From assembly GCA_036960375.1 (NCBI GenBank), contig JBALVY010000005.1, positions 1-64,000 of the forward strand: a stretch of DNA of 64,000 bases, in the 5' to 3' direction. The position numbers were made by a program, and so were the translations under genes. Positions 24,681 through 33,604 of the stretch are shown piece by piece. The first letter of the stretch is position 1, and each line of letters starts with the position of its first letter. The notes below the pieces were generated by a model. The model saw only the letters and a program-made list of their open reading frames with translations. It searched no databases and was not told the origin of the DNA. This stretch comes from CAWVSB01 sp036960375 (GTDB taxonomy: Bacteria > Pseudomonadota > Gammaproteobacteria > Pseudomonadales > CAWVSB01).

Positions 24681-26479
24681 TGCACCGCCAAACTTCCGCT
24701 CCTGCCAAGCAGTCAATCACACCTACAAAAACCCAATATGACTGGCCGCTTATCAAGCGCTTTTTACATTTTTTAAAGCCATACCGCCGCGGCGTCATGC
24801 TAGGCGCAGCGGTTATTCCCTTTTCTGTGCTGTTCAGCGTGCTGTATCCATGGATGATTATGCGCATCATCGACGACCAATTGCTGCCAGGTGATCATAA
24901 AGGCCTGATGCTGTGGGTGGGCGCACTGTTACTGATAATGCTTGCCAATTATATTACTGATGCCATTTACAATTACTCACTGCAAAAAGCCGCTCAACAG
25001 GCTATAAGAGATTTGCGCGCGGTAATGTTTGATCGGGTATTGCACTTTCCACGCAGCTATTTTGATAAAACCCCTATGGGCGTTACCCTGACCCGTCTGA
25101 CTACAGATCTTGAAGCGATAAACGAATCATTTGCTCAAGGTCTATTGGGTATGATTCGCGATCTGTTGATTACGGTGGCGCTACTCATATTTCTGGCGGT
25201 GATTAGCTGGCGCCTCACCCTTGTATTGATATTGATTGGCCCGCTAATTTATTACATTACCGAAAAACTGCGCAAACTGATGCGCGGAGCCTTTGCTAAG
25301 GGGCGACAAGTATTATCGCAAAGCACCGGATTTTTACAGGAATGTTTGAACGGCATCAAAACCCTTCAGCTTTACAGTGCCGAAGCCGAGGCTCAGCGGC
25401 AGTATGGTCAATTCACCGAAGACTTTTACAATACGCAGAGTAAATCCAATTGGTATGACTCAGCCTTGTATGCGATTATTGAAGGCCTAACCACTGTCAG
25501 CATGGGGTTGATTATTTGGTACGGTTCGGGTGAAGTGTTGGCTGCCACTATCAGCGTAGGGGTACTAATTGGCTTTATTAATACGTTGGACAAGATATTT
25601 GTACCCATTCGAGATTTCACATCCCAACTAGCCTCGATCCAGCGCGCCTTAGCCGCGCTGCAACACATTGATGATGTTTTTTCTCAGCCACTTGAAGAAG
25701 ACCTCGATCAGAATTTCGTAGCAGGTCTTGAAGCCTTTGAATCGTTAGTATTTGACCAGGTATGGTTTCGTTACAGCCCCACAGGGCCTGATGTATTAAA
25801 GGGGGTTTCTTTCACCCTAAACAAGGGTGACAAGATCGCCTTGGTCGGCACTACAGGCTCTGGAAAATCTACCATCTTGCGCCTGCTTACCAAAACGTAT
25901 ACTGACTATAAAGGTTCTATTTGCTTGAACGGTATAGAGCTCTCTACCATCCCGAAAAAACAAGTGCGCCGTTTCTTTTCGCTAATGCAGCAAGAAGTGT
26001 TTTTATTTGAGAGCAGCATTGCTTTCAATATCGGTCTCGGTCGCGAGAACATAAGTGAACAAGCCATTATCGAAGCCGCTCAATATGTTTATGCCAATGA
26101 GTTTATCGAACAGCTACCCGATACTTATCAGTTTCAATGCAGCAACGGTGGCAAAAATCTTTCAACAGGCCAAGCACAATTAATTGCCTTTGCCCGCGCC
26201 ATCGCTGGCGGCAGTGAAGTGGTGATGCTTGATGAGGCAACCAGTTCCGTTGACTCCGTCACCGAGCAACTTATTCAAAAGGCCATCGATCATGTATTTG
26301 AAGAGAAAACCGTTATTGCTATCGCTCATCGCCTGAGCACCATCGAGCACTCTGACCAGATTCTAGTACTCACCCATGGTGAAATTCAGGAGCGCGGCAA
26401 TCATCAAGCCTTGATGGCCCAGCAGGGCATTTATGCCGGCTTGGTGAATAATCCCGCCGAGATATTGGTTCCCCGATAA
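24680..26479 (+). CDS. mdlB: ABC exporter half-transporter, MdlB-like
   Basis: A 599-residue membrane-ATPase protein, partner of the preceding gene (the ATG overlaps its stop by one base). The membrane domain is about 30-330 and the ATPase about 365-590. Walker A is GTTGSGKST, Walker B is VMLDEATSSVD with the normal catalytic Glu, and the switch is IAHRLSTIE. The signature is LSTGQAQL instead of LSGGQ. In a heterodimer this pairs the good Walker motifs here with the good signature of the partner, giving one competent and one weak site, as in other asymmetric exporters. It converges on the Cache gene. Confidence 0.92.
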   Translation: MHRQTSAPAKQSITPTKTQYDWPLIKRFLHFLKPYRRGVMLGAAVIPFSVLFSVLYPWMIMRIIDDQLLPGDHKGLMLWVGALLLIMLANYITDAIYNYSLQKAAQQAIRDLRAVMFDRVLHFPRSYFDKTPMGVTLTRLTTDLEAINESFAQGLLGMIRDLLITVALLIFLAVISWRLTLVLILIGPLIYYITEKLRKLMRGAFAKGRQVLSQSTGFLQECLNGIKTLQLYSAEAEAQRQYGQFTEDFYNTQSKSNWYDSALYAIIEGLTTVSMGLIIWYGSGEVLAATISVGVLIGFINTLDKIFVPIRDFTSQLASIQRALAALQHIDDVFSQPLEEDLDQNFVAGLEAFESLVFDQVWFRYSPTGPDVLKGVSFTLNKGDKIALVGTTGSGKSTILRLLTKTYTDYKGSICLNGIELSTIPKKQVRRFFSLMQQEVFLFESSIAFNIGLGRENISEQAIIEAAQYVYANEFIEQLPDTYQFQCSNGGKNLSTGQAQLIAFARAIAGGSEVVMLDEATSSVDSVTEQLIQKAIDHVFEEKTVIAIAHRLSTIEHSDQILVLTHGEIQERGNHQALMAQQGIYAGLVNNPAEILVPR

Positions 26480-26514
26480 TATGTTCTGCCGATTGAGGGA
26501 GTGTCCAGTCAAGC

Positions 26515-27690
26515 CTATGCGCCGCCATCACCAAAATCACTGCCGGAGCTGATACTGGCAATACTGCCCCGCTGGCTCCAGTCGCCAGGGCTGACAAACC
26601 ATAATGAAAACATGGCCAGTGCGTAGAGAAAGCTGGCAAAGGCCATAATTCCGGGCCTGCGGCTGGCTAATTGTGCCATGACTTCCTGTTTATCAATTTC
26701 CGCCATCACTGCCCAGCGCTTACCGTTAACTTCCAGGCTGTCATAGGCGCTAAGCACTTCAATGCCCCGGTAGCCAGGGGTGAATTCCACGCCCTGTTCG
26801 CCTGCGAGCGCTTTCTTAACTGTTTGGGTTTCGACCCGGGTATTCAAAATTGTGCTGGTATCGTTAAAGCGGGAGTCACTGCGCATAAAAAAGTCTTCAC
26901 CGACCAAATAAGTTTCTCCGCTTTCTCCCATTCCCGCCGTAAAGTTCATGATTGTTCGCAGCCGATTCATGGGGAGTTGCAAGGCCAGCACGCCCAGTAG
27001 TTCGCCCTGTTTATTCAGTAGAGCCCTCGCCATAAACATCGCAGGATTCATATTGCTGGGGCGGTAGGCTTCTATATCGCTAAAAGCGACAAAACTCTGG
27101 TCCGCCGCCCCGGCGATAGCCTGCTGAAAAACTTCGGCAAGGGCTGTGTCTCGATAGGGTCCATGGTTTAAATTGGTGGCGAAATCATCTTCTTTTTCCA
27201 CGCTGTAAAAAATATTGCCTTGCGGGCTAATCATAAACATATCGTAGTAGCCTCGTTCAGAAACAAAGCGGCGGGCAAATGGGTGGAACTGTTTATGAAA
27301 TTCGATATAGATGCCTTGTTGATCTGGCCCCAAGAATTCCCCCCGTTGTCCATCAGGATATGGGTTTTCCGTAATATATACTTGGCGTAACGCCGCAGCG
27401 GAGTCTCCCTCGGTTGAATGGTAATGTTGCCAAAGGGCAACAATTTCTCGTTGGGATTGTAGTAGTTTTTGGTTAAGGGTCCAGAAATGTATTTCTGCGG
27501 AGGCCGTATGGAAATAATTTTCCAGCGCATTGCGTCGCAGCGTGCTTAGCAGGGCGAATTTCCCTGCGTATTCCTCAATTTCATGTTTAACATAAAAACG
27601 ATTGGCGGTTAGGCCGGCAGCAACAGCCAGTATGAGTACAATCAGGGCGGCGCTGAGCCAGAAGCGCAGAGTCCTTTGTTTATCCTGCAT
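26515..27690 (-). CDS. Membrane-bound Cache-type sensor protein without output domain
   Basis: A 391-residue protein: membrane helix near residues 10-30, a large periplasmic segment (about 35-345), a second helix near 353-373 and only a short 20-residue tail. The periplasmic part looks like a double Cache (PDC) domain: 'RRFVSERGYYDMFMISPQGNIFYSVEKEDD', split here as 'YYDMFMISPQGNIFYSV', then 'GESGETYLVGEDFFMRSDSR', and an 'AVMAEIDKQEV' end. These domains normally feed a HAMP, kinase, cyclase or methyl-accepting domain; none follows, and the mdlB stop is 35 bases away. It overlaps the TAXI gene, so they are translated together. ATG 27711 is an alternative start. Confidence 0.75.
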   Translation of the reverse strand: MQDKQRTLRFWLSAALIVLILAVAAGLTANRFYVKHEIEEYAGKFALLSTLRRNALENYFHTASAEIHFWTLNQKLLQSQREIVALWQHYHSTEGDSAAALRQVYITENPYPDGQRGEFLGPDQQGIYIEFHKQFHPFARRFVSERGYYDMFMISPQGNIFYSVEKEDDFATNLNHGPYRDTALAEVFQQAIAGAADQSFVAFSDIEAYRPSNMNPAMFMARALLNKQGELLGVLALQLPMNRLRTIMNFTAGMGESGETYLVGEDFFMRSDSRFNDTSTILNTRVETQTVKKALAGEQGVEFTPGYRGIEVLSAYDSLEVNGKRWAVMAEIDKQEVMAQLASRRPGIMAFASFLYALAMFSLWFVSPGDWSQRGSIASISSGSDFGDGGA

Positions 27691-28996
27691 GGCTGGGGTC
27701 ACTTCCTTCATTTCTGGCGAGTACCAGCTCCTTTAGCATATAGACCCTGTCGCGCACCAGGGTATCAACTGCCTGCCAAGTGAAACTAAAGTGTTCGAAT
27801 TCATCTTGTGTTACTCGCTCGGCGTCGAGATCTTCCACAAGTTGTCGCAGCATGTCGATGAGTTCGTCGTTGATAGCGATTAATTCTTCGGGATTTTCAG
27901 AATGCCGGGCTTTTAAAGCCATAGTCATGAGTCGACGATTACTTTCACCCATTCTGACCCGACGGCGCCGCAACCAGTTGGAGCGCAGTGCAATGGCGGC
28001 TGAACTGAGAATAACGGTGGGGTAGAGCAGGGCGGAGATGATGCGTGCGTTAGCTTCAAGAAACCCGGGTTTATCACGATTGTAGTACAGCGCCGCGCCG
28101 GGGTGTATGGGAAGGCTAAGGCGACCGTCCTCGGTGACCGGTTGTATAAAGCCGGCAAGATTAGTTTTGGCCACCAGGTTGGAGCGATGCTCGAACAGAG
28201 CCCTCGTCAAGTTGTAGGCTAAGGTTGGGTCCAGGTCATCACTGGCAACCAATAAGCGGGGAACGATGGCGGTGGCCGTATCGGTGGCCGGTAACGGGGG
28301 GAACCCGCGATAGGCACCCTCGGCGATTACTCCGGGCCTGATGGCGGGGTTTTCCAGGGCCATGGCGCGGGCATGGGGAATGGCAACAAGATGCATGGGG
28401 TAGTCACTAACCAGTTCTTGGATGCTGCTGTTTCCTGGAGCGCGCACTCGAAATACCGCGTCGACTTGTTTCATTACCATGGCGAAATTAGCAGCATCTT
28501 CAGCCATTGGCAGAGCCAGGGTGATTTTTTCGTTGATGCCGTAATATCTAGCCAGTTCCCAGAATGCCTGGTGCTGACCACTGGAGCGCGGAGGGATAGC
28601 AATTCGTCGTCCCTCAAGATCATGGAAATTGTTGATGCCGCTGTCACTGTGGACAATCAGCTGATAGGTGTCAAAGTACAGTGAGGCGAGTGCATGGACC
28701 CCTCCGAAGACTTCAGTACCTGCTTGCATGGTGGCAATATCGACCTTGCCCTGTTCTAACAGTCTGACATTTTCTGAAGAGCCACCGGTTTCGAAAACCT
28801 CAATAGTGGTATTAGGTTGGACGAGGCCAAATACCTCGGCAATGGCTTCTGCAAGAATATACGTTTCACTGCCCCTCTCACCGCCTGCGATGGCCACACT
28901 TTGTACCTGGGTGCCCATAAACCAGACCAGGCAGCCTGAAAGGATAGCCAGCCAGAAGATGGCGACAATTATGATTTTTATACGACCTTCTATCAT
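27680..28996 (-). CDS. TAXI-family TRAP solute-binding protein with C-terminal membrane anchor
   Basis: 438 residues. After an N-terminal helix (7-28) comes a TAXI-type periplasmic binding domain: 'VAIAGGERGSETYILAEAIA', 'TTIEVFETGGSSENVRLLEQ', 'DIATMQAGT', and 'DLEGRRIAIPPRSSGQ' are typical. A second membrane helix lies near 318-338. About 100 helical, charged residues follow and would be cytoplasmic. No TRAP permease gene (DctM/DctQ fusion) is near. It shares an operon only with the Cache protein, so a sensing role is more likely than transport (inference). Confidence 0.82.
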   Translation of the reverse strand: MIEGRIKIIIVAIFWLAILSGCLVWFMGTQVQSVAIAGGERGSETYILAEAIAEVFGLVQPNTTIEVFETGGSSENVRLLEQGKVDIATMQAGTEVFGGVHALASLYFDTYQLIVHSDSGINNFHDLEGRRIAIPPRSSGQHQAFWELARYYGINEKITLALPMAEDAANFAMVMKQVDAVFRVRAPGNSSIQELVSDYPMHLVAIPHARAMALENPAIRPGVIAEGAYRGFPPLPATDTATAIVPRLLVASDDLDPTLAYNLTRALFEHRSNLVAKTNLAGFIQPVTEDGRLSLPIHPGAALYYNRDKPGFLEANARIISALLYPTVILSSAAIALRSNWLRRRRVRMGESNRRLMTMALKARHSENPEELIAINDELIDMLRQLVEDLDAERVTQDEFEHFSFTWQAVDTLVRDRVYMLKELVLARNEGSDPSHAG

Positions 28997-29268
28997 AGGG
29001 CGAATGTTACAGTCTGTTAGCGAAATGGTATAGTAAATTACTCGGTTTATTGTGCCGGGCAGCCGTTGTTTTTCCTGTGAGGTTGCCCTTTAACACTGAC
29101 GCTTATAATTAGAGGGGGAGGTGTCAGACCATAAATCACCGGACCGGAGCTGTTATCGGGAAAAATGATGATGGGGCAGCATTGTTCTCGTAATACTACT
29201 TTTCCCTGTCGGGTGATACTACGACAGGACCAACGCTACCTATGGGGCAGATCAGCCAGGACGAGGCG

Positions 29269-30054
29269 CTAGATACCACCGTAACGAACAGAACGCATGC
29301 TGGCAGCTTCCAGACTGTCCTCAGCTAAACTAAATTGAACAAGATTGTCTGTTGGCTGGCGCATTGCCGCGATATACAGCAAAGGGAGATAGTGCTCCGC
29401 CGTCGGTACTGCATCATTGGCGTGTGCGTGTTGTTGGTAGTGAATTAATTGTTGGCTGTCGTGTAGGTCCAAAGCTTGAGCAATTTTGCTGTCAAATTCG
29501 GCAGCCCAGTGATGGCTACCCTTACCGGCGATAGATTCCCGCCATTTATATAGATTGTGTACGATATTCCCGGACCCTAAAATCATCACACCTTGTTTTC
29601 TAAGGTAGGCTAATTTAGTGCCGAGTAACCAGTGCTGCTCAGCCGTTTTATTACAATCGATGCTTAACTGTAATACCGGTATGTTTGCATCGGGGTAGAT
29701 GTGAAGCAGAGGTACCCATGCGCCATGGTCCAGGCCCCATTGTCCGCTGGCACTCACACCGGAATTCAGCCTCATGATATCCAGTGCCAATTGTGGCGCG
29801 CCGGGGCAGGGGTAGATGCAGTCAAAAAGTGCCGCCGGAAAACCACTAAAGTCATGTAAGGTTGCCGGCTGGCTGGCCGCGCACAAAAGGCTGCCTTCGC
29901 AATACCAGTGTGCCGAGATGACAAGTATTGCTTTGGGGGGCTCTACCGTAGCGGTAAGCGCCCGCCATGAGTCGGTATAAGTGTTTGATTGCAGCCCGTT
30001 CATAGGGTTTCCGTGGGCTAGAAACACAGCGGGTTGTAGATACGGGATTGCCAT
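29269..30054 (-). CDS. ygiD: 4,5-DOPA dioxygenase family protein (LigB/DODA type)
   Basis: A 261-residue class III extradiol-type ring-cleaving dioxygenase like E. coli YgiD. Metal ligands are seen in 'VFLAHGNPMN' (His14), 'LVISAHWY' and the 'WGLDHGAWVPL' motif; 'VMILGSGNIVHNLY' is also characteristic. Such enzymes open catechol rings, for example DOPA in vitro. The physiological substrate in bacteria is mostly unknown. It is a single gene with no neighbouring aromatic pathway. Confidence 0.9.
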   Translation of the reverse strand: MAIPYLQPAVFLAHGNPMNGLQSNTYTDSWRALTATVEPPKAILVISAHWYCEGSLLCAASQPATLHDFSGFPAALFDCIYPCPGAPQLALDIMRLNSGVSASGQWGLDHGAWVPLLHIYPDANIPVLQLSIDCNKTAEQHWLLGTKLAYLRKQGVMILGSGNIVHNLYKWRESIAGKGSHHWAAEFDSKIAQALDLHDSQQLIHYQQHAHANDAVPTAEHYLPLLYIAAMRQPTDNLVQFSLAEDSLEAASMRSVRYGGI

Positions 30055-30567
30055 TGATTTTATGCTCAGACATTGTTGTTAATCCTATAGTAAACAAATT
30101 CCCGCTATTCTCGAAAGACTAAAATAATCTGCCAGGCGCTGTTATTTTTGCTTGGCCGTAGGCTGTGCGCGGCTTAGAGGGTTAGGAGAAACTTATGCAC
30201 ACAATTATTCTATAAGTGATTGACACGCAAATATTCAATGGATAGCGCGCATTGTTAAATTCCAATATCACAAAACATGCGTAAGTAGTTGATATATATA
30301 GACAATTGAAAACTGTACAAAAAACGATCAGTTTCTGATGAGTACTGTATTTATAGCTTAAAACTAAATATATCGTATGCTATCCACAGAGATATCCACA
30401 GCTTCTGTGGATAATGTAAGCTTATTGTAAGGTCTTTTTGAGCTCTGATAGTGTTCCTCTTCGTAGAGCTATTTCATAGTGGCTGCGGTAGGTTTTACAG
30501 GCTAAGATAGTGTCCGATATAGCGCTCCAATTGGCGCGTATGAAACAATAAAAAAGGAGTTAATAAG
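30055..30567. other. Intergenic region ygiD/dUTPase, AT-rich
   Basis: 513 bases without a credible gene. Positions 30200-30380 are strongly AT-rich, with repeated short A and T runs. The DnaA-box-like cluster at 30380-30414 follows. AAGGAG (30553-30558) near the end is the dUTPase ribosome binding site. Promoter elements for either gene could not be fixed. Confidence 0.5.
30380..30414. promoter_or_regulatory. Cluster of three DnaA-box-like sites
   Basis: CTATCCACA (30380-30388), ATATCCACA (30392-30400), and on the other strand a perfect consensus TTATCCACA (30406-30414). The last two form a 9-bp inverted repeat TATCCACAG-CTT-CTGTGGATA. An AT-rich stretch lies on the left. This is the pattern of a DnaA-binding locus. 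No dnaA, dnaN or gidA is near, so it is not shown to be the origin. Confidence 0.55.
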
Positions 30568-31188
30568 GTGCAGCAGCAATTCGCCACGATGTTGGCCATG
30601 CAAGACAGAATGAATACTCGTGTACATGAGAGCTGGCCTGAACAGCGGTTTGCCTGGCACCGCGCATTGTGGCTCGAATGTGGTGAGCTGATTGATCACT
30701 ATGGTTATAAGTGGTGGAAGAAGCAAACGCCAGACATGGAACAGGTGAAGCTCGAAATAGTTGATGTGTGGCACTTTGGAATGAGCATGCTATTTGATGG
30801 GCGCACTATAGACGATATTGCCGTTGCTCTGGTTCAGGAGTTAAAGGAAGGCTCAGTAAAAGAGCTTGGGGTTATCGATGCAACAGAGGCTTTGGCGACC
30901 ACGACTTTGGCGCAACGACGTTTCTCTATCTGCGATTTCTGGTCTTTGCTACTTGCCGCAGAGATGGATTTTGACGAGCTGTATTCTGCCTATGTCGGAA
31001 AAAATGTATTGAATTTTTTCCGTCAAGACAATGGCTATCAGGAAGGTACTTACCAGAAACAGTGGTTAGGCCGGGAAGATAACGAACACCTGGTAGAAAT
31101 CGTGGCTGAAATGGACAAAAAATCGGCAAACTTCGCTGAGGATCTTTACCAGTTGTTGGATCAACGCTATCGGAGTCTATCCGCTTAG
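30568..31188 (+). CDS. Dimeric all-alpha dUTPase (dUTPase_2 family)
   Basis: Hydrolyses dUTP to dUMP and pyrophosphate, keeping uracil out of DNA and supplying dUMP. The 206-residue protein is of the all-helical MazG-like fold, not the trimeric Dut fold. Signs are 'LWLECGELIDHYGYKWWKK' and 'KLEIVDVWHF' (metal-binding ExxE/ExxD) and the C-terminal 'NGYQEGTYQKQWLGREDNEH' region. The start is GTG 30568 with AAGGAG before it. This family is best known from trypanosomes, Campylobacter and phages, and also occurs in some marine gammaproteobacteria. Confidence 0.87.
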   Translation: MQQQFATMLAMQDRMNTRVHESWPEQRFAWHRALWLECGELIDHYGYKWWKKQTPDMEQVKLEIVDVWHFGMSMLFDGRTIDDIAVALVQELKEGSVKELGVIDATEALATTTLAQRRFSICDFWSLLLAAEMDFDELYSAYVGKNVLNFFRQDNGYQEGTYQKQWLGREDNEHLVEIVAEMDKKSANFAEDLYQLLDQRYRSLSA

Positions 31189-31244
31189 TCGTTTATTGAT
31201 CGCTATCGAGATTGGCAGCTCTGCTGAGTTGCCTTAGAAAGGGA

Positions 31245-32264
31245 TTACAGCCAATCAGTTAACATGATGCCTATGCCTATGCGGTTGGTGTAATGATCAT
31301 AGTCAATCAGGCTTTCACCGTAGCCGTTGAAATACTGGACGTATCCTCTTGTTCGCTTACCGATAGGGAAGGTCCAGTCCAGCTGAACCGAGCCTTTATT
31401 GTTACTCTTTAGGTTGTTGCGTAAGGTCATCCCTATGTGGTGTTTGCTTGCCCGATAAAGCATGTGCAATTCACCATGACCCATATAGTCCAAAATATCG
31501 GGGTTATCGTCGCCGTCAGGTTGTTTGGGGTCGTCTTTGGTCTCTTCCGGTATTCTATACCAGGGTTTCAGTGACACGAAAAAGCGGTTTTTCTCTGCGC
31601 TGACCTGAGCAAAGATCCGATTCCAGCTACGTGATTTACTGCCACTCTGGCCGTTGGACTGGTGATTAACCCCAAGGCTGACTTCGTTGATATCAAAGCC
31701 GGCCAAATGCCAGCGGGTATCGAAAGCCAGGTATAACTCCGGTTCATGATTGGTTTCCCGAAAGGGGGCGGAAATTTCACTGTTATACGCCTGCCACCAG
31801 GATTGATTGGTATAGGCGCCATAGAGATAGCCATTATCTCCAAAAATATTATTCCAGATAGCCAGCTTAAGGCTGATTTGAAATTTTGCTTCAACGTTAT
31901 CGATAACATCATCTTCGACGTTGAAGGGGTCGCCGTTGGGTTTGCTATTATAAGTGACAGGCAATATATAGTTGGGGCGGTGAGGAGTCAGTACAAAGGG
32001 CTCGTCTTCCGTGCGCCTCTCAACATCTCGTCTTCTTTCCAGTGCCGTTTCGGCGGTTTGTTCTCCGCTTAGCTCATTGTTCGTAGCGGTCGTTGTTTCG
32101 TCACGGCAGAGTTGTCGGATTTGTCCTACGCTGGTATTGTCTGTTGCATTATTGAGTTCTCGGACCAGACAGTCGGATATAGGGTCGGCTAGAACGTTGG
32201 CACTTAACAGAACCCATACCATGCCAAATACTGTGACAGGTAGCCGCAGCATTGTGTAGCTCAT
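31245..32264 (-). CDS. pldA: Outer membrane phospholipase A
   Basis: A 339-residue precursor with signal peptide (cut near 'NVLADP'). A 100-residue periplasmic linker precedes a 12-strand barrel ending in 'IGIGIMLTDWL'. The active-site block is 'NHQSNGQSGSKSRSWNR', which holds the His and Ser of OMPLA, and Ca2+-binding residues follow. The enzyme removes acyl chains from phospholipids that reach the outer leaflet. The linker with two Cys (CLVRELNN ... IRQLC) is common in non-enteric PldA. It abuts pdxJ on the same strand. Confidence 0.92.
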   Translation of the reverse strand: MSYTMLRLPVTVFGMVWVLLSANVLADPISDCLVRELNNATDNTSVGQIRQLCRDETTTATNNELSGEQTAETALERRRDVERRTEDEPFVLTPHRPNYILPVTYNSKPNGDPFNVEDDVIDNVEAKFQISLKLAIWNNIFGDNGYLYGAYTNQSWWQAYNSEISAPFRETNHEPELYLAFDTRWHLAGFDINEVSLGVNHQSNGQSGSKSRSWNRIFAQVSAEKNRFFVSLKPWYRIPEETKDDPKQPDGDDNPDILDYMGHGELHMLYRASKHHIGMTLRNNLKSNNKGSVQLDWTFPIGKRTRGYVQYFNGYGESLIDYDHYTNRIGIGIMLTDWL

Positions 32265-33035
32265 CTACGGATTTTTACCCAGGCAGCGTTGGTATTCTGC
32301 CACGGCTTTTGCAAGTCCCAGCTCAATTGAATCTACGGTAAAAGCGTGCCCAATACTGACTTCAAGCAGCTCGGGTACCGTCTGTGTAAAGGCTGCAAGA
32401 TTATTGAGGTTAAGATCGTGGCCAGCATTGACTCCCAAGCCTTCTTGCTGTGCAGCCAATGCGGTGTCTCGAAATTTTTCCAGTTGATCTGTTATGTCTT
32501 CTCCGCAAAGTACTGCGTCAGCATAAGACTCGGTATAAAGCTCTACCCGGTCGGCGCCTAATTTTTTTGCCAGTGACATTTGAGACGGATCAGCGTCCAT
32601 GAATAAACTGACCCTGACCCCCAGGGCCTTTAATTCTACAATGATGGACGCTAGCTCCGTTGTATCTTGTCTAAGGTCGAAGCCATGATCGGAGGTGAGT
32701 TGCTCATTGCTGTCAGGTACCAGCGTGCATTGAGCGGGTTTTATATCTCGTACAAGGGCCATAAAACCGGGGTAATCCGACACATCAGCGCGCTCACTTT
32801 TCATTGGCCCGGCAAAAGGATTGCCTTCGATATTGAGCTCAACGTTTATCTTGTCATGCAGATCGTAGCAGTCCTGGGCACGTATATGGCGCTGGTCGGG
32901 ACGGGGGTGTACGGTAATACCATCCGCACCGGCGGCAATACACATTTGTGCGTGACGTACAACGGATGGGTATTCAGTTATTCTGGAATTGCGAATCAGC
33001 GCTATCTTATTGAGGTTGATACTCAAGTCGGTCAT
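32265..33035 (-). CDS. pdxJ: Pyridoxine 5'-phosphate synthase
   Basis: Last step of de novo vitamin B6 synthesis: joins 3-amino-2-oxopropyl phosphate and 1-deoxyxylulose 5-phosphate. The 256-residue barrel shows 'LNKIALIRNSR', 'ITVHPRPDQRHI' with the catalytic His/phosphate site, 'NIEGNPF', 'CTLVPDSNEQLTSDHGF' and 'VNAGHDLNLNNL'. All are family signatures, and length is usual (E. coli 243). It overlaps the cyclophilin gene by four bases. It is not beside recO/acpS as in E. coli. Confidence 0.95.
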   Translation of the reverse strand: MTDLSINLNKIALIRNSRITEYPSVVRHAQMCIAAGADGITVHPRPDQRHIRAQDCYDLHDKINVELNIEGNPFAGPMKSERADVSDYPGFMALVRDIKPAQCTLVPDSNEQLTSDHGFDLRQDTTELASIIVELKALGVRVSLFMDADPSQMSLAKKLGADRVELYTESYADAVLCGEDITDQLEKFRDTALAAQQEGLGVNAGHDLNLNNLAAFTQTVPELLEVSIGHAFTVDSIELGLAKAVAEYQRCLGKNP

Positions 33036-33595
33036 TTTGCTTTTCCGCGGTAGGCCTTATTTACGGTGATCTGTTGCAGGGGCACATCTTCCATACCACC
33101 AATAATGGCTGTCTGTACGATTGAGATTTCATTAACCACATGCATTCCGTTGCTCACTTCCCCAAACACAGTATAGCCGGCTTGGCCGTACTGCCAATCG
33201 AGGCTGCTGTTCATGCGTACGTTGACATAAAATTGCGCTGTGGCACTGTCCGGGTCAGAGGTTCTGGCCATGGCGACTGTGCCGCGATCATTATGCAGTC
33301 GATTTTTTGATTCGTTTATAATCGGCTTGCCTGCTTTTTTCTCCTCCATATTGACATCGAAGCCACCGGTTTGAATCATAAAGTTGGATATAACACGGTG
33401 AAATATTGTGCCCTCGTAAAAGCCTTTGTCTACGTAGGAAAGAAAGTTTTTGACGGTCACCGGTGCCTGTTCTTCGAACAGTGTGATCTCAATGTTACCC
33501 TTGCTTGTTTCCAGGGTTACGATGGGGTTATCGGCAGTGGCATACGCTGACCAGATAAAGGCAGTTATGAAACCGATTAGTTGAAAAATTCTCAT
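33032..33595 (-). CDS. ppiA: Peptidyl-prolyl cis-trans isomerase, cyclophilin type, exported
   Basis: 187 residues with a signal peptide (cut near 'AYATAD'). The cyclophilin core shows 'GNIEITLFEEQAPVTVKNF', 'GTIFHRVISNFMIQTGG' with the catalytic Arg/Phe, and 'VAMARTSDPDSATAQFY'. It speeds proline isomerisation of proteins in the periplasm. It is most like PpiA of the two cyclophilins in enterics because of its signal peptide. It overlaps pdxJ by four bases. Confidence 0.9.
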   Translation of the reverse strand: MRIFQLIGFITAFIWSAYATADNPIVTLETSKGNIEITLFEEQAPVTVKNFLSYVDKGFYEGTIFHRVISNFMIQTGGFDVNMEEKKAGKPIINESKNRLHNDRGTVAMARTSDPDSATAQFYVNVRMNSSLDWQYGQAGYTVFGEVSNGMHVVNEISIVQTAIIGGMEDVPLQQITVNKAYRGKAK

Positions 33596-33604
33596 AGTAA
33601 AATC

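Noticed and set aside
26370..26639. Frameshifted HAMP or output domain after the Cache protein
   Set aside because: I read the other frames beyond the second membrane helix and saw no HAMP, GGDEF, kinase or methyl-accepting motifs.
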